The translations under genes were made by a program, and so were the position numbers. From Ceratobasidium sp. AG-K (taxonomy: Eukaryota; Basidiomycota; Agaricomycetes; Cantharellales; Ceratobasidiaceae): 64,000 bases of DNA. Positions 1 to 11,226 of the stretch are shown here, piece by piece. Each line of letters starts with the position of its first letter. Positions within the stretch are counted from its first letter, which is position 1. A model generated the notes under the pieces. The model did not search any database. It was not told where the DNA came from and was given only the letters and a program-made list of their open reading frames with translations. Location: positions 2,790,001-2,854,000 of the forward strand of contig JAWNGF010000005.1 of NCBI GenBank assembly GCA_037039685.1, written 5' to 3'.

Positions 1-240
1 ACTGCACCTACCTCTGGTCGTAGCCATCGCGGGGGATGTGTCATTTTCGTTGACTTTACTGGCTCGACATGCGCGCGGGAGATGACCAAACTACAATGAA
101 TGAGAGTGGTTGACATTCGGGATCAACAATAGTTTTAAACTGTTCATGGTCAAGAGTTACCTGCCGACCAAAGAGTCGGATATGGTTCCACAGAACCGAA
201 TACACGGCAGACCAAGTATTCCCGAGAGCCTTGGTGGTCG

Positions 241-1168
241 TTGGTTCCCCTTGCCGATTTGGTGGCACGTGTGGCTAGTTTGGTATTCGTCGGTCATGAG
301 ACAACCAGGTGTGTTGGTTGTCTTGGTCCTAGCGTATATCTAATCGGCTTCCAAGGCCGCCTTCGTGCCGAGGCAATAGGCGCGTCTTCAATCTTGAATT
401 ATGTCGAGTTGCAATCACTGCCGTACCCTGATACTATTTGCCATGGAGTTCTGCGACTATACCCACCGGCAACTGACATCCGAGCCAGGCACCAAATGAC
501 TGAGCCACTCCGTTGCGGTATCTAGTCAAGGGAAACAACAGAAGAGGAGCATCGGAAATCCGGGTCAAGGAAGGCACGATGGTTTATGCTGCGCTGCGCT
601 AAGTGAACCGCTCCAGGTAAGAGCCAGAAGTTGCATGGCTAATCGACAAAACTGAGCGATGGTTGATTAAAGGGAGACGTGGGACGACGAGTTCAGACCC
701 GAAGTCTGGCTTGACGACTTGTCTAGCTCACTCGCCGATACCAAGCCCTCCAGGCTGTATTCGTCGATGTAATCCCACTTCACGCATTGAGTAACCGGAA
801 GCTGACCTCTATCACCTGTGGATAACGTTTGGAGCAGGCCCTAGGTCATGTATGCAAGTCTCGAACCCTTTCAATTCTGCCCGAAGCTTGTCCAAGCGGT
901 TTCTAGCGGATTTAGTTTGCAATCTTGCAACCGAGTGAGCCTGTCGCCTAGTGCCCCTTTATGTCAAGCTTGTGACAGCAATTTGCCAGAGGCTCCGCTT
1001 TTTACACTTATCATAACTTCCAAGCTTCACCCATCAAACACCTCTGTAGAGTTGCAGCTAGGGCTCACGATAGTACTGCTCTTCGTTAAAGCCAACAAGG
1101 GAGTGACAGCCCAAGAGCGACGTCCCTGTATGCCAATTGTTGTGCCTATCGCAGACCCAGATGTCTAA
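241..1168 (+). pseudogene. Cytochrome P450 relic A (central and C-terminal part)
   Basis: P450 motifs appear in order across shifting frames: an I-helix exon with VFVGHETT (about 279-308), a K-helix stretch reading LPYPDTICHGVLRLYPP, then EIRVKEGTMVYAALR (about 557-600), RETWDDEFRPEVWL (from about 717), a heme loop TFGAGPRSCM (825-854) and a C-terminal exon ending MPIVVPIADPDV with its stop at 1168. Exon borders match the intact P450 at 38-47 kb, so it is the same family. Lesions seen: the ExxR glutamate is Gly (GGA 445-447), a frameshift lies near 500-510, a TAA follows AALR, PERW reads PEVW, the acceptor before the heme exon is lost, and one base is missing in the IGFK-like exon after the heme loop. 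A GC donor (gcaagt) follows the heme cysteine codon. Two of the three ERR-triad residues are gone, so it cannot be an active monooxygenase. Exons 5' of about 240 were not recognised. Confidence 0.8.
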
Positions 1169-1979
1169 GCCTGGAATATCGACTGGGGAATGTAGAATGA
1201 ACACGTAAAAACTGTTTGTCGGTCTGATCTGTGAGCCGCGCTATCATTAATCGAACAAATGTGGTCTATGTTTTGGTACGACCAGCTTGCGCACCCTGCA
1301 CTTGGATCTATGCGTGTCCCAGCAGGTTTAATGGGAGGGCGAGCGCCTTTCACTGTTGCAAGCTTCTGACCATTATCAAATTGAACTTCAATTTGATTCG
1401 CAACGCAAACGTTCCTCTATGAAGCCGAGAGTTTGCGTCACCCGAGCAAGCTGGCACCCACTTCGATTATATTTTAGGTGTGCGTAGATGATATGGCTTT
1501 CAGTGTTAGGGTCAACTTGCTGACAAATATGCGCGGGGTTGGGAACACCCAACTTTTTCCCTTGTGATTTCCCCGCCGGGACTCGCACATTGAAAGTTCG
1601 TCTTCCGAAAGTCACTGTTATGCCGCATGGAGCTACAAACCAAAGATATGAGTCAATTATGAGTGCGGTATTTACTCTTGCAGTCACGGAGGCTTGTCTC
1701 ATCATTTGACGGCTCACCAGGAACACTGGTGCTTCGCTGCGGTCGAGGTCAGCGTTTTACCATAGAATTAGTCAGTTTGCCACTATATCTCCCGCGCTGG
1801 CGAATGAAGAATTCGAGAGTTTGGCCCGCTTTAATCTGGCTGCTGGGGCATAAAAATCGCCGCCTGAGAGTCTGGTTTGTTCACATTGATTGAGTCAGCC
1901 CCTTTTCAACCAATACGCTCAGTGCGCTTTCGAAATGTATCAGTCCCGTTCTGCTCTATACTTGGCCTAGCTTTAGCTA
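1169..1979. other. Intergenic, no gene seen
   Basis: Only short overlapping ORFs with no recognisable motif. It separates the two P450 relics. Confidence 0.5.
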
Positions 1980-2894
1980 TTGCTTGATCAAGCAGTTGAA
2001 AATATCCAGACGCAGCCAGGCCAGTCGTTGATTATCCTCGCCGGGTCGTTTCTAGGCGTGTATACGCTCAAAAGTCTCTTTGCGTTGCCTGCGTATCCAA
2101 ATTTCGCTGGGCCACCCAATGAGAACACTCTATATGGTTATTCATTCCATGTTGTGTGCTCCCCAGTATCGCGCTGAAATTCGACCGTAAAGGCCATATG
2201 CACGAAACATTTTCTCCAGCTGGACTCCCATTTCACGACAGCATCCAAGACACGTATGGCTCTGTTGCCAAAGTCAAGGGCTTGATGGGAGTACGGTTAC
2301 GAATTTGATTGAAAAGCTCGTGGTTAACTTGCCTTAACTAGCGGGAGGATCTGTATATCTCCGACTCCAGAGCATTGCATGAAATCCTGACCAAGGACCA
2401 CGAGAATGCATTTCTTCAAGATCAATTCTTTTACGGGTAGGTTGGGTTATATTGTATGCGCCCGCGCACTGAAATATCCATATATTTTATTTTTTATTTT
2501 CATTTAGCTCCAGCAATGCTATCTTTGGGCCAGGTATACTCGCAACTTATGGCAAGGGGCTTGGCGTTTCTAAATATAGTATACCATGTACTTCGCCACT
2601 TCCTGAAATCTCGTAATGAGCTCAGTAAACGATTCACCAGTGGATTCAAAATTGCAATCTTAGAGCTAAGTAGGTCCACCCATTATAGGGTTCCTGCACA
2701 TTCAACTGATCATGTCCGCCGTCAGAGGTCTTACTTGCTACGCTTGTCAAACTTTCAACTTTGCTTCCACAAATACCCCGGTCGAATGGCGTCTCGGATT
2801 AACTATGTCGCCATTTGAAGCTAGAAGTAAGGACGGGATACAAGTCGAGGAGCAGCATCCTCGTATGCCTATAGTCACATCTCTTGTAGATTAG
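1980..2894 (+). pseudogene. Cytochrome P450 relic B (internally deleted)
   Basis: The N-terminal part is readable: a hydrophobic anchor, the hinge FAGPPNENTLYGYSF (about 2098-2145), FHDSIQDTYGSVAKVKG (about 2230-2280), EDLYISDSRALHEILTK (from about 2345) and SSNAIFGPGILATYG (from about 2510). The sequence then jumps to the exon after the heme cysteine, (I)GFKIAILEL (about 2638-2666), and to a C-terminal exon ending MPIVTSLVD with its stop at 2894. Everything between, including I-helix, ExxR, PERW and the cysteine loop, is absent. The joint lies between a donor-like TATG|gcaagg and an acceptor-like ttcaccag, so the deletion appears to run intron to intron. Reading phases across the joint do not match. 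It shares exon design with relic A and with the intact P450 farther along. Confidence 0.75.
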
Positions 2895-3470
2895 TCCCTT
2901 CAAGTACGAGGTAGAAGCCAGGGTCACAGAGTGCATTATTAATACTATCCAATCGAATAAACTGCATAAGCACTGGACACCCATTCTCCCGGTTCACCGA
3001 GCCCCGAACTCTCAAACGCCAGCCCATGATATCGGGGCTCCTTGCGACCAGGGCTTGGGTTTGACTGAATAGTGTACCCTAAGATGCATTTTGTTCCAGA
3101 GTCCTGTACTGGCTAAACTACGCTTGTTAGACTCATGATTGCCTCGGGCACGCTTGATTAGTTGGATGCCTCGTTCAATTTTTGTGCGGGGCGCGTGCAA
3201 CCTGTACAGGATCAGACAACCACCACACTGGTCCAAAACTAGCTCGAACTATGTTCCGATGAAGACACCACGCCTCATGTGATACTTCGGTTGCAAAAGA
3301 ATTATACCATTGACCGGTGCAACCTACTGGCTCCATTGACGTTCGATCCCCATCATTATATGCCTTTTCGCCCCACTGAGCCGAGGCATATCCATTGCTG
3401 CTGATGGGAGGCAGCAGAAGGCTCATGGGCATCCCTCGGATCCTGGTCTTGCCTCATGCCGTGAGTGACT
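2895..3470. other. Intergenic, no gene seen
   Basis: No motif or credible exon. Ends at the peroxiredoxin 1 promoter, where TAGATAAG (3478-3485) corresponds to the better TATA box of the second peroxiredoxin copy. Confidence 0.5.
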
Positions 3471-3542
3471 ACCTGCGTAGATAAGCATGGCGCTTCTCCG
3501 CTCCACTTGCTCACCTCAGCCCATTTACACTGCTTCAACATC

Positions 3543-4368
3543 ATGGTTAGTGCATCCCGACGCAATACGGGACATCTTTTACGATGTTAAACAGGCCACC
3601 GAAGGGTTTAAGCCTTTCCCTCTGCCTCGCGGCACGTTCGGAACTGTCCTCTACACTCCTGAGCTTGAGGAGCACACGGCTTGCGGTGTTCGTGAGTACT
3701 CAACAGTCTGGTAAATGGGTGTAGAAGTAATATCTGCGGCAGCCACCAAGGTTAGCACTGATGATTGGATGGGGAAGAACGTGGTTATCTTTGCGGTCCC
3801 AGGTGCATTTACTGTATGTGCGAGACGCGTATATGATTTTCCCACGACGCGCTAAACTGATTGATCATACAGCCTACATGTCATGTCAATCACCTCCCCC
3901 CATACCTCCAGAAATATGAGGATTTCAAGGCCAAGAGCATCGATGTTATTGCGTGTATCGCCGCCAACGATCCCTTTGTTTTGTCTGGCTGGGGGCGCGT
4001 CAATGGGGTTAAGGATGAGGTATATTCAACTGCTCGACCATTCGTATTTCATCCTCAGAGCATTTTATGTGTCTAGATCACTTTCCTGAGTGACCCTAAT
4101 GGTCAATGGAGCAAAACCCTTGGATTCGACCTAGACCTTTCTGAAAAAGGCCTTGGAAAACGCACTAGTCGCTACGCTGTGATTGTTAACAAGGAGGGTA
4201 ACGTTGTTTACGCCGAAGTAAGTGTCTGAAAGGCATACACAAATCAACCTACAATCATTTTTCTACCCATCCTCACAGGCCGAGAAAAATCCGAGCGCTG
4301 TCGAAATCTCTGGCGCTGATCAGGTGCTACGAAAGCTTGAAGACCCCGAGGTGAAAAAATATCTTTAA
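3543..4368 (+). CDS. Peroxiredoxin, Prx5/PMP20 type (copy 1)
   Basis: Thiol peroxidase of the AhpC/TSA superfamily, Prx5 branch; such enzymes reduce H2O2 and alkyl hydroperoxides. Six exons: 3543-3545, 3595-3691, 3743-3813, 3873-4019, 4077-4217, 4279-4368, giving 182 residues. The first coding exon is the ATG alone, followed directly by a 49-nt intron; copy 2 has the same design, which is why this start was chosen over the in-frame ATG at 3487. The peroxidatic site VPGAFTPTCH is split by intron 3 and complete. Other family blocks: VLYTPELEEHTACGV, IACIAANDPFVLSGWG, GKRTSRYAVIV. The N-terminal 15 residues are shorter and unlike copy 2, suggesting a small deletion or replacement there. The promoter TATA is weak (TAGATAAG). 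Localisation not determined; no clear SKL-type C-terminus (ends KKYL). Confidence 0.88.
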
Positions 4369-6367
4369 ATCGTTTATCCACACCTGGTATCGAATGTGAT
4401 CTCAAACACAACTTTTCTTGTCCCCTTTTTTGTATTTCCATCCTCGACGATCAACCATAGCGGTCGTGTGTCTTAATCTAGACTGTTTGACAGCTCCAAA
4501 CTACCTTGCCGTGCAATTAACTGAACCAAGTATGGCTCTGATGATAAAACATGACACGATCAAAATTGGTAGTCGGGTGAAAGCAAACATGATGGAATTA
4601 GTAGCACAACATGCTGATAGGGCTATTCAGAGTCCTGTGTGTGATTTCAAAATGCAAGACAATATTTAGCATCCGATTAGCTTGAAGGGGTCCCAATTCA
4701 CTGGTGGGTGTCCTAATTACCAGGGGGGCGTAGACTTTTGTGCTAACGCGCTAACTAGTACTAACTAGCACTGATTACTCCCGTCGCTTTTTACTGACGG
4801 TAGACTGAAGTGGGATAGAAATTGCACAATCTGATAGGCAATTGTGGATGTGATACGGCTGACCTGCCGGCAATTGGGAACATTTTTAGTGCAGAAAAAA
4901 CTTGCTGCCAGCTGGTTACGGTCTTCCAGCGCCTTACAGAAGCTGTAGGCAATAGTGGTTTACCTGTACCGGGCCATCCCGTTCATCCAGTACACATCTG
5001 AAGCGCTGGTTTTCTGGGACTAGTGATTCAACCCGGACAGAATCGCTACGTGAATACCTTCAGTACAAGTACACTGATCAATGCTTGTTGACAGAGATGG
5101 GTCAGCGGCAGCAGCCTTGACAGTCTCAAGGTCCTTCATCCTCGTGCTCTGAGAAGCACACGCAGCATGTCAGCAAAGCGAAGCGCACACAGCAACTAGT
5201 ATATCATCATATGATTGTTGACAATGCTCCATATACTCAAAGTTGCATCCGCCTAATGGAAAGTTAGTGCGGGGAGACTACCTATTAGTATACCTAACCT
5301 GAAGTGGTTGGAATAATAACCCGATCCGGTGGCAGTACTTCTCCACGTCCATCCCATTGATGAGTCCAAAAGACTAACGGCTTTTGCGATGTCGATGGGG
5401 AGGGTGTCCGTCGGAAAACCTTGCTCGCGGTCTGACTCAAGAATTTTTCCAACGCTATGTTTAGTTTTCCGTGTAGGCGGGTCCATCGTAATGATGGTCG
5501 CAGATGCGATATCTTACATACATCACTCACACACCTGGACTATGACATTTGCATATATTTGTCCTACACGTGTATGCACGTGAAGAGGTACAAATCGGGA
5601 GATCTGGGGACGCGGGTGTCGAAGTTATAGCCCAATTGAAACCTAGAGAAGATTCCACCTATCCACAAAGTAAATAGTCGACTGCTGTCCTCCCTTCGCA
5701 TTATCTTGTTTAATCCATCTAAAGTAGCAATCTCAAGTTACAATTGAGGAGTTCGATTATCTTCAACTGTACCAACTCGCGATTAACCAGATTATATGCG
5801 TCCGGGGCGATTGGACATGTGAACCATTAGCGGACGTTACGATTAGTGTATGCGCCAAACGTCTGCCACGACAATGTATGCCCCAAGTTTGCAACTCTCA
5901 GTGAGTCAAATATTCCCCAAGATCTCGATTCATAGTACGACTAATCGGTGCTCATATCAGCTACTGGCTAGGCCAGCCATCCATGCTTCCCGGATATCGA
6001 GATTCCCTAGGTTTGGTATTGCTCTCGGTCGCAGCCAAGTGGGATTTGGCTGCGCTTGAGTGATGGGATATTGACATAATATGGCTACGCCCGACAGTAA
6101 TGTTTTACACAGCTGAAGCTGTAGAATTTAGAGAACCCTGCTAGATGCATGTTACCAGGTCGAGAGTCTCCCCAGTTTTTTGGTGATTGTAATTTACACC
6201 TGATGTCAGATACATATTGCGCAACGCGCGCGTTTATATCATTATGCCGCCACGAGGCCGTAATTTTGTGCCCATGATCGCGGATCGGATCATTGCCTTT
6301 CTCAGAATCCCTATCAGTTGCCACCGGAGTTAGAACAATTCAACCGCCAAAGTGTTCCGCCACCGTA
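4369..6367. other. Intergenic, 2 kb, no gene seen
   Basis: Contains only short ORFs. A minus-strand stretch at 5253-5530 reads open in two overlapping frames but shows no family motif. No tRNA or repeat recognised. Confidence 0.5.
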
Positions 6368-7388
6368 ATGCCCGTTGCTCGAGCGAATGGCTACTATCTT
6401 CCGCGTGGAGACCTCGTCCTTCAGGTAAGGTACCATTATGCTCCTATACATTATGTCCCTCTATGTTAAAGTCTAGGTGGAAAATACCCTATTCAAACTT
6501 CCTAGTGCTATCCTGGAAATGCACTCGGATTTTTTTCGTGATATGTTGGCCATATCGTCTAGTAATAGACAAGAAGGGACGAGCGATGATCATCCGCTAC
6601 AAATCTCCCAGGACCTCTGCTCGGCTGATTCCTTTGCCATTATCTGTAGCTTGATCTGCCCAAAGTACGTACAGCATGCTGCTTGCTGCATGATACAAAT
6701 GCTGATAAAATGTATCTCCAACGGTAATAGAATATCGCTGATAGATGCATACCCTTCAATTCTACGCAAGGACTTTGAAAAATGGCACCCAGTGCTTATG
6801 GCCACTGATGCCTTACAAATGATGGGCATACACAACCATATCTTGGCTCAGCTGCAGAATGATAACAGTAGGGGAGTTTCATTCGAGTCCGCCAGACTCC
6901 TGGGTTGGTTATTGCGTTCCACGGCTGCGTTCAACGATCTCGAATTTGAATGCTTTTGTGCTCTGGTATACCGCCGTCGCTCGTTGTCTGAAGCTGACGT
7001 GCTCGCCATCGGTGCAAAGGCCACTGTCCAAGTAATGCGCGCTCGCGAGCGAGTTCGAGTCGTGATCTTTGACTATCGCTCATTCGCTGGATCTATGTCG
7101 ACAGCACCAGGTTGCGATAATAATAGCGGCTGTCGATACGCCGTCATGAAGCATTTGATCCGCCTCCTGTCCAGAACCGACCCAGTTGACGATCCCGATA
7201 CAGATATCTCGAGTATACTTGACATGCCAGTTGATAACACATGTCTCAACGAAATGACGTGCGTATGGTGTCGCTCTTCCCCGCACATAATATTAGGGTC
7301 GCTTAGGAAGGCGAAACTGGACAATGAAATACGTCCCTTCGCGGCAAACCTGGGAACCCTGCATGCCGTGAGCCGAATGGATGGATGA
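6368..7388 (+). CDS. BTB/POZ-domain protein
   Basis: Likely a protein-interaction or ubiquitin-ligase adaptor of the fungal BTB family that is expanded in agaricomycetes. Exon 1 (6368-6424) encodes MPVARANGYYLPRGDLVLQ and joins exon 2 at 6477 in phase, giving the family start 'GDLVLQ-VENTLFKLPSAIL' followed by EMHSDFFRDML. The second part keeps LCSADSFAIICSLICPK, KWHPVLMATDALQMMGI and SFESARLLGWLLRST. A second intron, 6665-6730 (gtacgt...aatag, 66 nt), is probable because removing it joins CPK to ISLIDAYPS; it is a multiple of three, so the frame is open either way (300 or 322 residues). The C-terminal half has several Cys pairs (for example CVWCRSS) but no domain I can name. It lies between the two peroxiredoxin copies on the same strand. 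Confidence 0.75.
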
Positions 7389-8002
7389 ATTACACGGTCC
7401 TTCATGAATTGATACGGCCTAAATGTAAATCGAAATTTGCACTTAGTTCTCTACGTTCGTTTGTGTGCAGGTGGACTAAGGCTTCCTAACCGCAATAGCG
7501 CAAAGCGGCAATTAGTCCTCCGGATACGCTCCCGCTAGTTGGCCCATACGTAGGTCAATGTCATGGACGATAGGTCACTCAGCTATGAAAATCACTCTCC
7601 TGCGTCCTCCTTCCCCACATTTTCTTTGTACCAGCTACTAGATTAGAGCAAGCAGAGGCAGTAAAATGTCCAACGATGGAACATTTATAAAAAGAAAAAA
7701 TCGGTCTTCGACGCGCAAAACACCCAAACTGCGAATGGATAACCCCATACATACCTTATCCTGTACCAGCTCGCAGGTGACACTTCCTGCGCCGATAATA
7801 ACTCGCCATGCTGTACCTGTTGCTTCGACAGCGGAAGAATAATGACGCCATTCGCGAGCCTACCTCATTCCCTCGACAGATACCTATGGGTCAGTTATAT
7901 GAGTTATCGCCGCGCTGAACCAAGGTGCATACATCAGACGGAAGGGTCATGGATGTGCCTCAGCTCCTCGGAATCGCCTCGCAGCGGAAGCAAACGGTTG
8001 AC
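7389..8002. other. Intergenic before peroxiredoxin 2
   Basis: No gene recognised. The 3' end carries the promoter of the second peroxiredoxin. Confidence 0.5.
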
Positions 8003-8009
8003 TATATAA
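8003..8009 (+). promoter_or_regulatory. TATA box of peroxiredoxin 2
   Basis: TATATAA lies 55 nt before the ATG. The downstream block AAGCATGGCGCTT is also found in front of copy 1, so the promoter was duplicated with the gene; copy 1 has TAGATAAG instead. Confidence 0.6.
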
Positions 8010-8063
8010 GCATGGCGCTTTCACCCCACTACCCACGGCCTACCAACCTTCATTTAAACAAAA

Positions 8064-8903
8064 ATGGTAAACACAATACGATATGCTTTCACCTTCCTTA
8101 CCAACTTCAATAGGCTCCTACACTCAAAGTCGGCGACAAAATTGGCGAGGGCGGTATCCCCCATGGCACGTTCGGCACTGTCCTCTATTCCCCCGAGCTG
8201 GAGGATCATTCGGCTTGTGGTGTCCGTGAGTGTTCAACAGTTTTATCAAATATTTTCTCGTTTCCTTGAATTTCTACCAACGCTCCTACTAGCTACCAAA
8301 ATCAGCACCGAGGCTTGGGCGGACAAGAAGGTTGTCATCTTTGCCGTCCCAGGCGCATTTACCGTACGTACAAACACGCGTACCAGATTCCCACGATACA
8401 TCGAAGCTGATTGATCATGTAGCCCACGTGCCATGTAAACCACCTCCCGCCGTACCTACAAAAATACAACGAAATCAAGGCTAAAGGCGTTGATCTCATC
8501 GTATGCATCGCTGCCAACGATCCCTTCGTCCTGTCCGGCTGGGGGCGCATCGAGGGTGTCAAGGAACAGGCATGTTACTGTAATCAAAGGACGATCTCAC
8601 CTCATTGCTAACAAAATCCTCATATTTAGGTGTGTTTCGCCAGCGATCCTGATGGCAGATGGAGCGAGAAGCTTGGCCTTGGTCTGGACCTCAGCGGAAA
8701 GGACCTTGGCAAGCGTACTGGTCGCTATGTTCTGATTCTCGATAAACTTGAAGTCAAGCATCTAGCAGTGAGTGATAACCATCTCAAAATGGTTGAGTCT
8801 TACTCAATGGATAATCTTCGCTTGGCAGGTTGAGCCAGACCCAACCCAGGTCCAGGTCTCCGGCGCTGAGCACGTCTTGGATGCCTTGAACAAGATTGCC
8901 TGA
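8064..8903 (+). CDS. Peroxiredoxin, Prx5/PMP20 type (copy 2)
   Basis: Paralogue of the gene at 3543. Six exons: 8064-8066, 8114-8225, 8293-8363, 8423-8569, 8630-8767, 8829-8903, giving 181 residues. Exon 1 is again just the ATG before a 47-nt intron. Residues 2-20 (APTLKVGDKIGEGGIPHGT) are the usual start of this family and are better preserved than in copy 1. The active site VPGAFTPTCH spans intron 3; it is followed by VNHLPPYLQKY and IVCIAANDPFVLSGWG. Intron 4 has a GC donor (gcatgt) where copy 1 has GT. Intron positions and phases are identical in both copies, so they arose by tandem duplication. A clean TATA box is present, making this the likelier strongly expressed copy (inference). It reads SDPDGRWSEKLGLGLDL where copy 1 has SDPNGQWSKTLGFDLDL. 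Confidence 0.9.
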
Positions 8904-9492
8904 TTGCCTCGTATCAAAATTAATCATCATCCGTGCACCAATAAAACAACAATGAAGTCCGTAACGTCTCCGACCTAAACAGTCCCCCTGGTGATCGCGT
9001 TACGGCGATTCTCAAAAGGCACGGCTGCACTCGACATTTGCCAGCAAAATTGAACTCCTCCATAAAATAATCTCGGATACAATGACTATTGCAGAGTAGT
9101 ATAGACTGGTGATGTCGAGCAATGCTAAGTGGGGCGCAGAGCATCGATTCGTTGGTTCCGGCAAATGCCGAAAAATTACTAGTGCCATATTAGGGTTTCG
9201 CGCATATAATAGGTCGGCCCCCTCGATGAACTGGAGACGAGTCAAGAAGCTTGATCCAGCCCAAAATAGTCAGATTGGAGGTTGCGCTGCGCCTCGGAGT
9301 CTGAATATAGGTATGGTATATGCTTATTTCGATAGTTCAACATTTACTCATAGCCCCACTGAACCCCGTTATAAACCACTTCAAGAGACATGTTCACCGA
9401 GGTACGTTATTCAACATGGAGCTAGCCTAGAAATCAGGATATCAAGGTTGGTAGATGGTGCTTGGGCTCAACGCATCAACCCCTTGGACACC
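8904..9492. other. 3' region between convergent genes
   Basis: Separates peroxiredoxin 2 (+) from the DJ-1-family gene (-). An open frame from 9109 on the plus strand is mostly antisense or intergenic and shows no motif. Confidence 0.5.
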
Positions 9493-10769
9493 TCAATTCT
9501 TGGGGAATACCATAGGCCCTTCTACCTCCTTTCGCTTCTCAGGTCCAGCGATTTTTTCAACAATCGAGAGGGCAAAAAGAAATGCAGTACCTATGGTTAA
9601 TCGTCGGGAGGGCATGGTGCGTCTATGTTGGTAACAGTTGAGTAGATGAGTAAACAATTTGCGTACCTGGTCCTCGACTAATAATAATCGGAGTGAGGCA
9701 GTTCAGTAGAAGAAACAAGTTATTGGCCAACTAAATTGCCAGAGAAAATAAATCACACCTGGTAATCAAGTTACGATCCACTACCACGCTATCTTCTTTG
9801 TAATCGAAACCTAGCATATGTTTACGAATCACGTAGAAGCACGTAATGCCATATCGTAGTCGAGGACGACGAATCGATGGGGTGCGAAGATGGCCCCGAT
9901 TATATTAATGTGGACGATAGGCCGCGGTTCACATGGTAAGAGGAATAGGTTAGATGACGAGACCATGTGGAATTGGTGGTGTGAGAGAAGCGTAACACAA
10001 CAATCAATACGAACTCTTGTTGGACATCCGTTGGGAAACTTACGCTCTACCAACTGATCCTTTACGCTGGGATGCGAGGTTAACTCACTTTCCAGGATAT
10101 CTGCTCGGAGTGCAACAAGCGATCCTATGCATTCGGATCGTATCAGATTATTTCAATGGTTATACATCGATGGTGGGATAAAGTCGAACCAGATAATAGA
10201 CATGGTTCACATACCTGCACATATCATTGCCACCAACTTGCCTGCCTCGTGTTGCCATCGAATTATTTTCAGACACTCAGTGTTGGTCGAGATGGTCTCT
10301 GCACCCTTTGCGCCTCCCGGGACGATAATCACGTCGTATTCTTGAAACTAACACCCGTACGTCAAACAGACATATATGATAGCAGGCCCTGTAAGTTCAG
10401 AACTTAGTACACGAGAGCAACTAAACAATACCCCACCTTGTCTTTTTGCACACTCTCGAGTCCAAGGTCCGCAGTAATCCGAACCCTCTGGAGCATGTTG
10501 CGACAAGACCTTCGCCTTCGGCTGTTTGAGTGGGCTCGCCTTCTTTCTCGGGCACGAAGGCTGACGTGCAGGATATTCCTGCGCGAACCAAGGTATCATA
10601 TGCTATGGTACTAAGTTAGACACCGATTCGAAGTGACAAACGCAGGGAAGGACAAATGTGCCCGGCCAATATATGAGTCCACATGGTCGAAACGAGATAG
10701 CAATAGATAAGCTTACAACTCCATCTCCTCAGTCCCGTTGGCAATAAATATCAAAGCTCTTGGAAACAT
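9493..10769 (-). pseudogene. DJ-1/PfpI-family protein gene with one frameshift
   Basis: DJ-1/PfpI proteins are Cys-dependent, several being glutathione-independent glyoxalases or stress chaperones. Exons on the minus strand: 10769-10717, 10610-10437, 10347-10215, 10124-10044, 9810-9759, 9677-9667, 9590-9493. Joined, they read ALIFIANGTEEMEF, IAYDTLVRAGISC, ATCSRG, VRITADLGLESVQKDK, YDVIIVPGGAKGAET, MICAGSLVALRAD (nucleophile Cys), LTSHPSVKDQL, SVVVDRNLITS-RGP-GTAFLFAL and end at GPMVFPKN. The sixth exon is only 11 nt, supplying the middle of SRGPGT; both flanking phases need it. In exon 2 the frame slips by one base between TCSRG and VRITAD (near 10475-10485), so a base is missing; all other joints are in phase. 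Either a recent inactivation or a sequence error. The intron before exon 5 is 233 nt, long for this gene. Confidence 0.82.
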
Positions 10770-11226
10770 ATTCGTTGCGACTTTTAGGCTTTGTTCTGTG
10801 GTTGGATACAGGCACTAGTCCGTTGAGCGGTGGAGCAAGACAATTGACATCATTTCCGTGACCGGGCTTGGGCTGTCACGTGAGTGGTACTGTACAACCT
10901 CAATTCGAATTGTCTAGTGACACCTTCGATCGACTAGCCTTATCTGCGTCTCCACGCCCCTCGTGATGGGTCTGCCCACATGAACAGAGCATCTCTGCAT
11001 GCCATTATACGCTTCCCGAGGTAAATAGCGAATTCTTGTTGCCGATGTCGTCCGGTCGCGTAGTACCATTGGCATGCCAAGAACGTGCGCGCACGTTTAT
11101 CCTATGCTGCGCAGCTGTAGCTCAAACACCGATAGGGAAACGCGCATGTGCGAGGGCGGAGAAAGAAGCTGGTGGAGGCGCGTTGCTTCAATTAATGAGT
11201 GGACGCCAAGAGCGCGCCTCGGACAA
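10770..11226. other. Divergent intergenic region
   Basis: Lies between the DJ-1-family start (-) and the RNase gene (+), so it should hold both promoters. No coding motif seen. Confidence 0.5.

Noticed and set aside
2617..2670. Loss of the heme cysteine (reading KRFTSGFKIA) in P450 relic B
   Set aside because: Comparison with the intact P450 shows ttcaccag is the intron acceptor; the cysteine lies on a separate, deleted exon.
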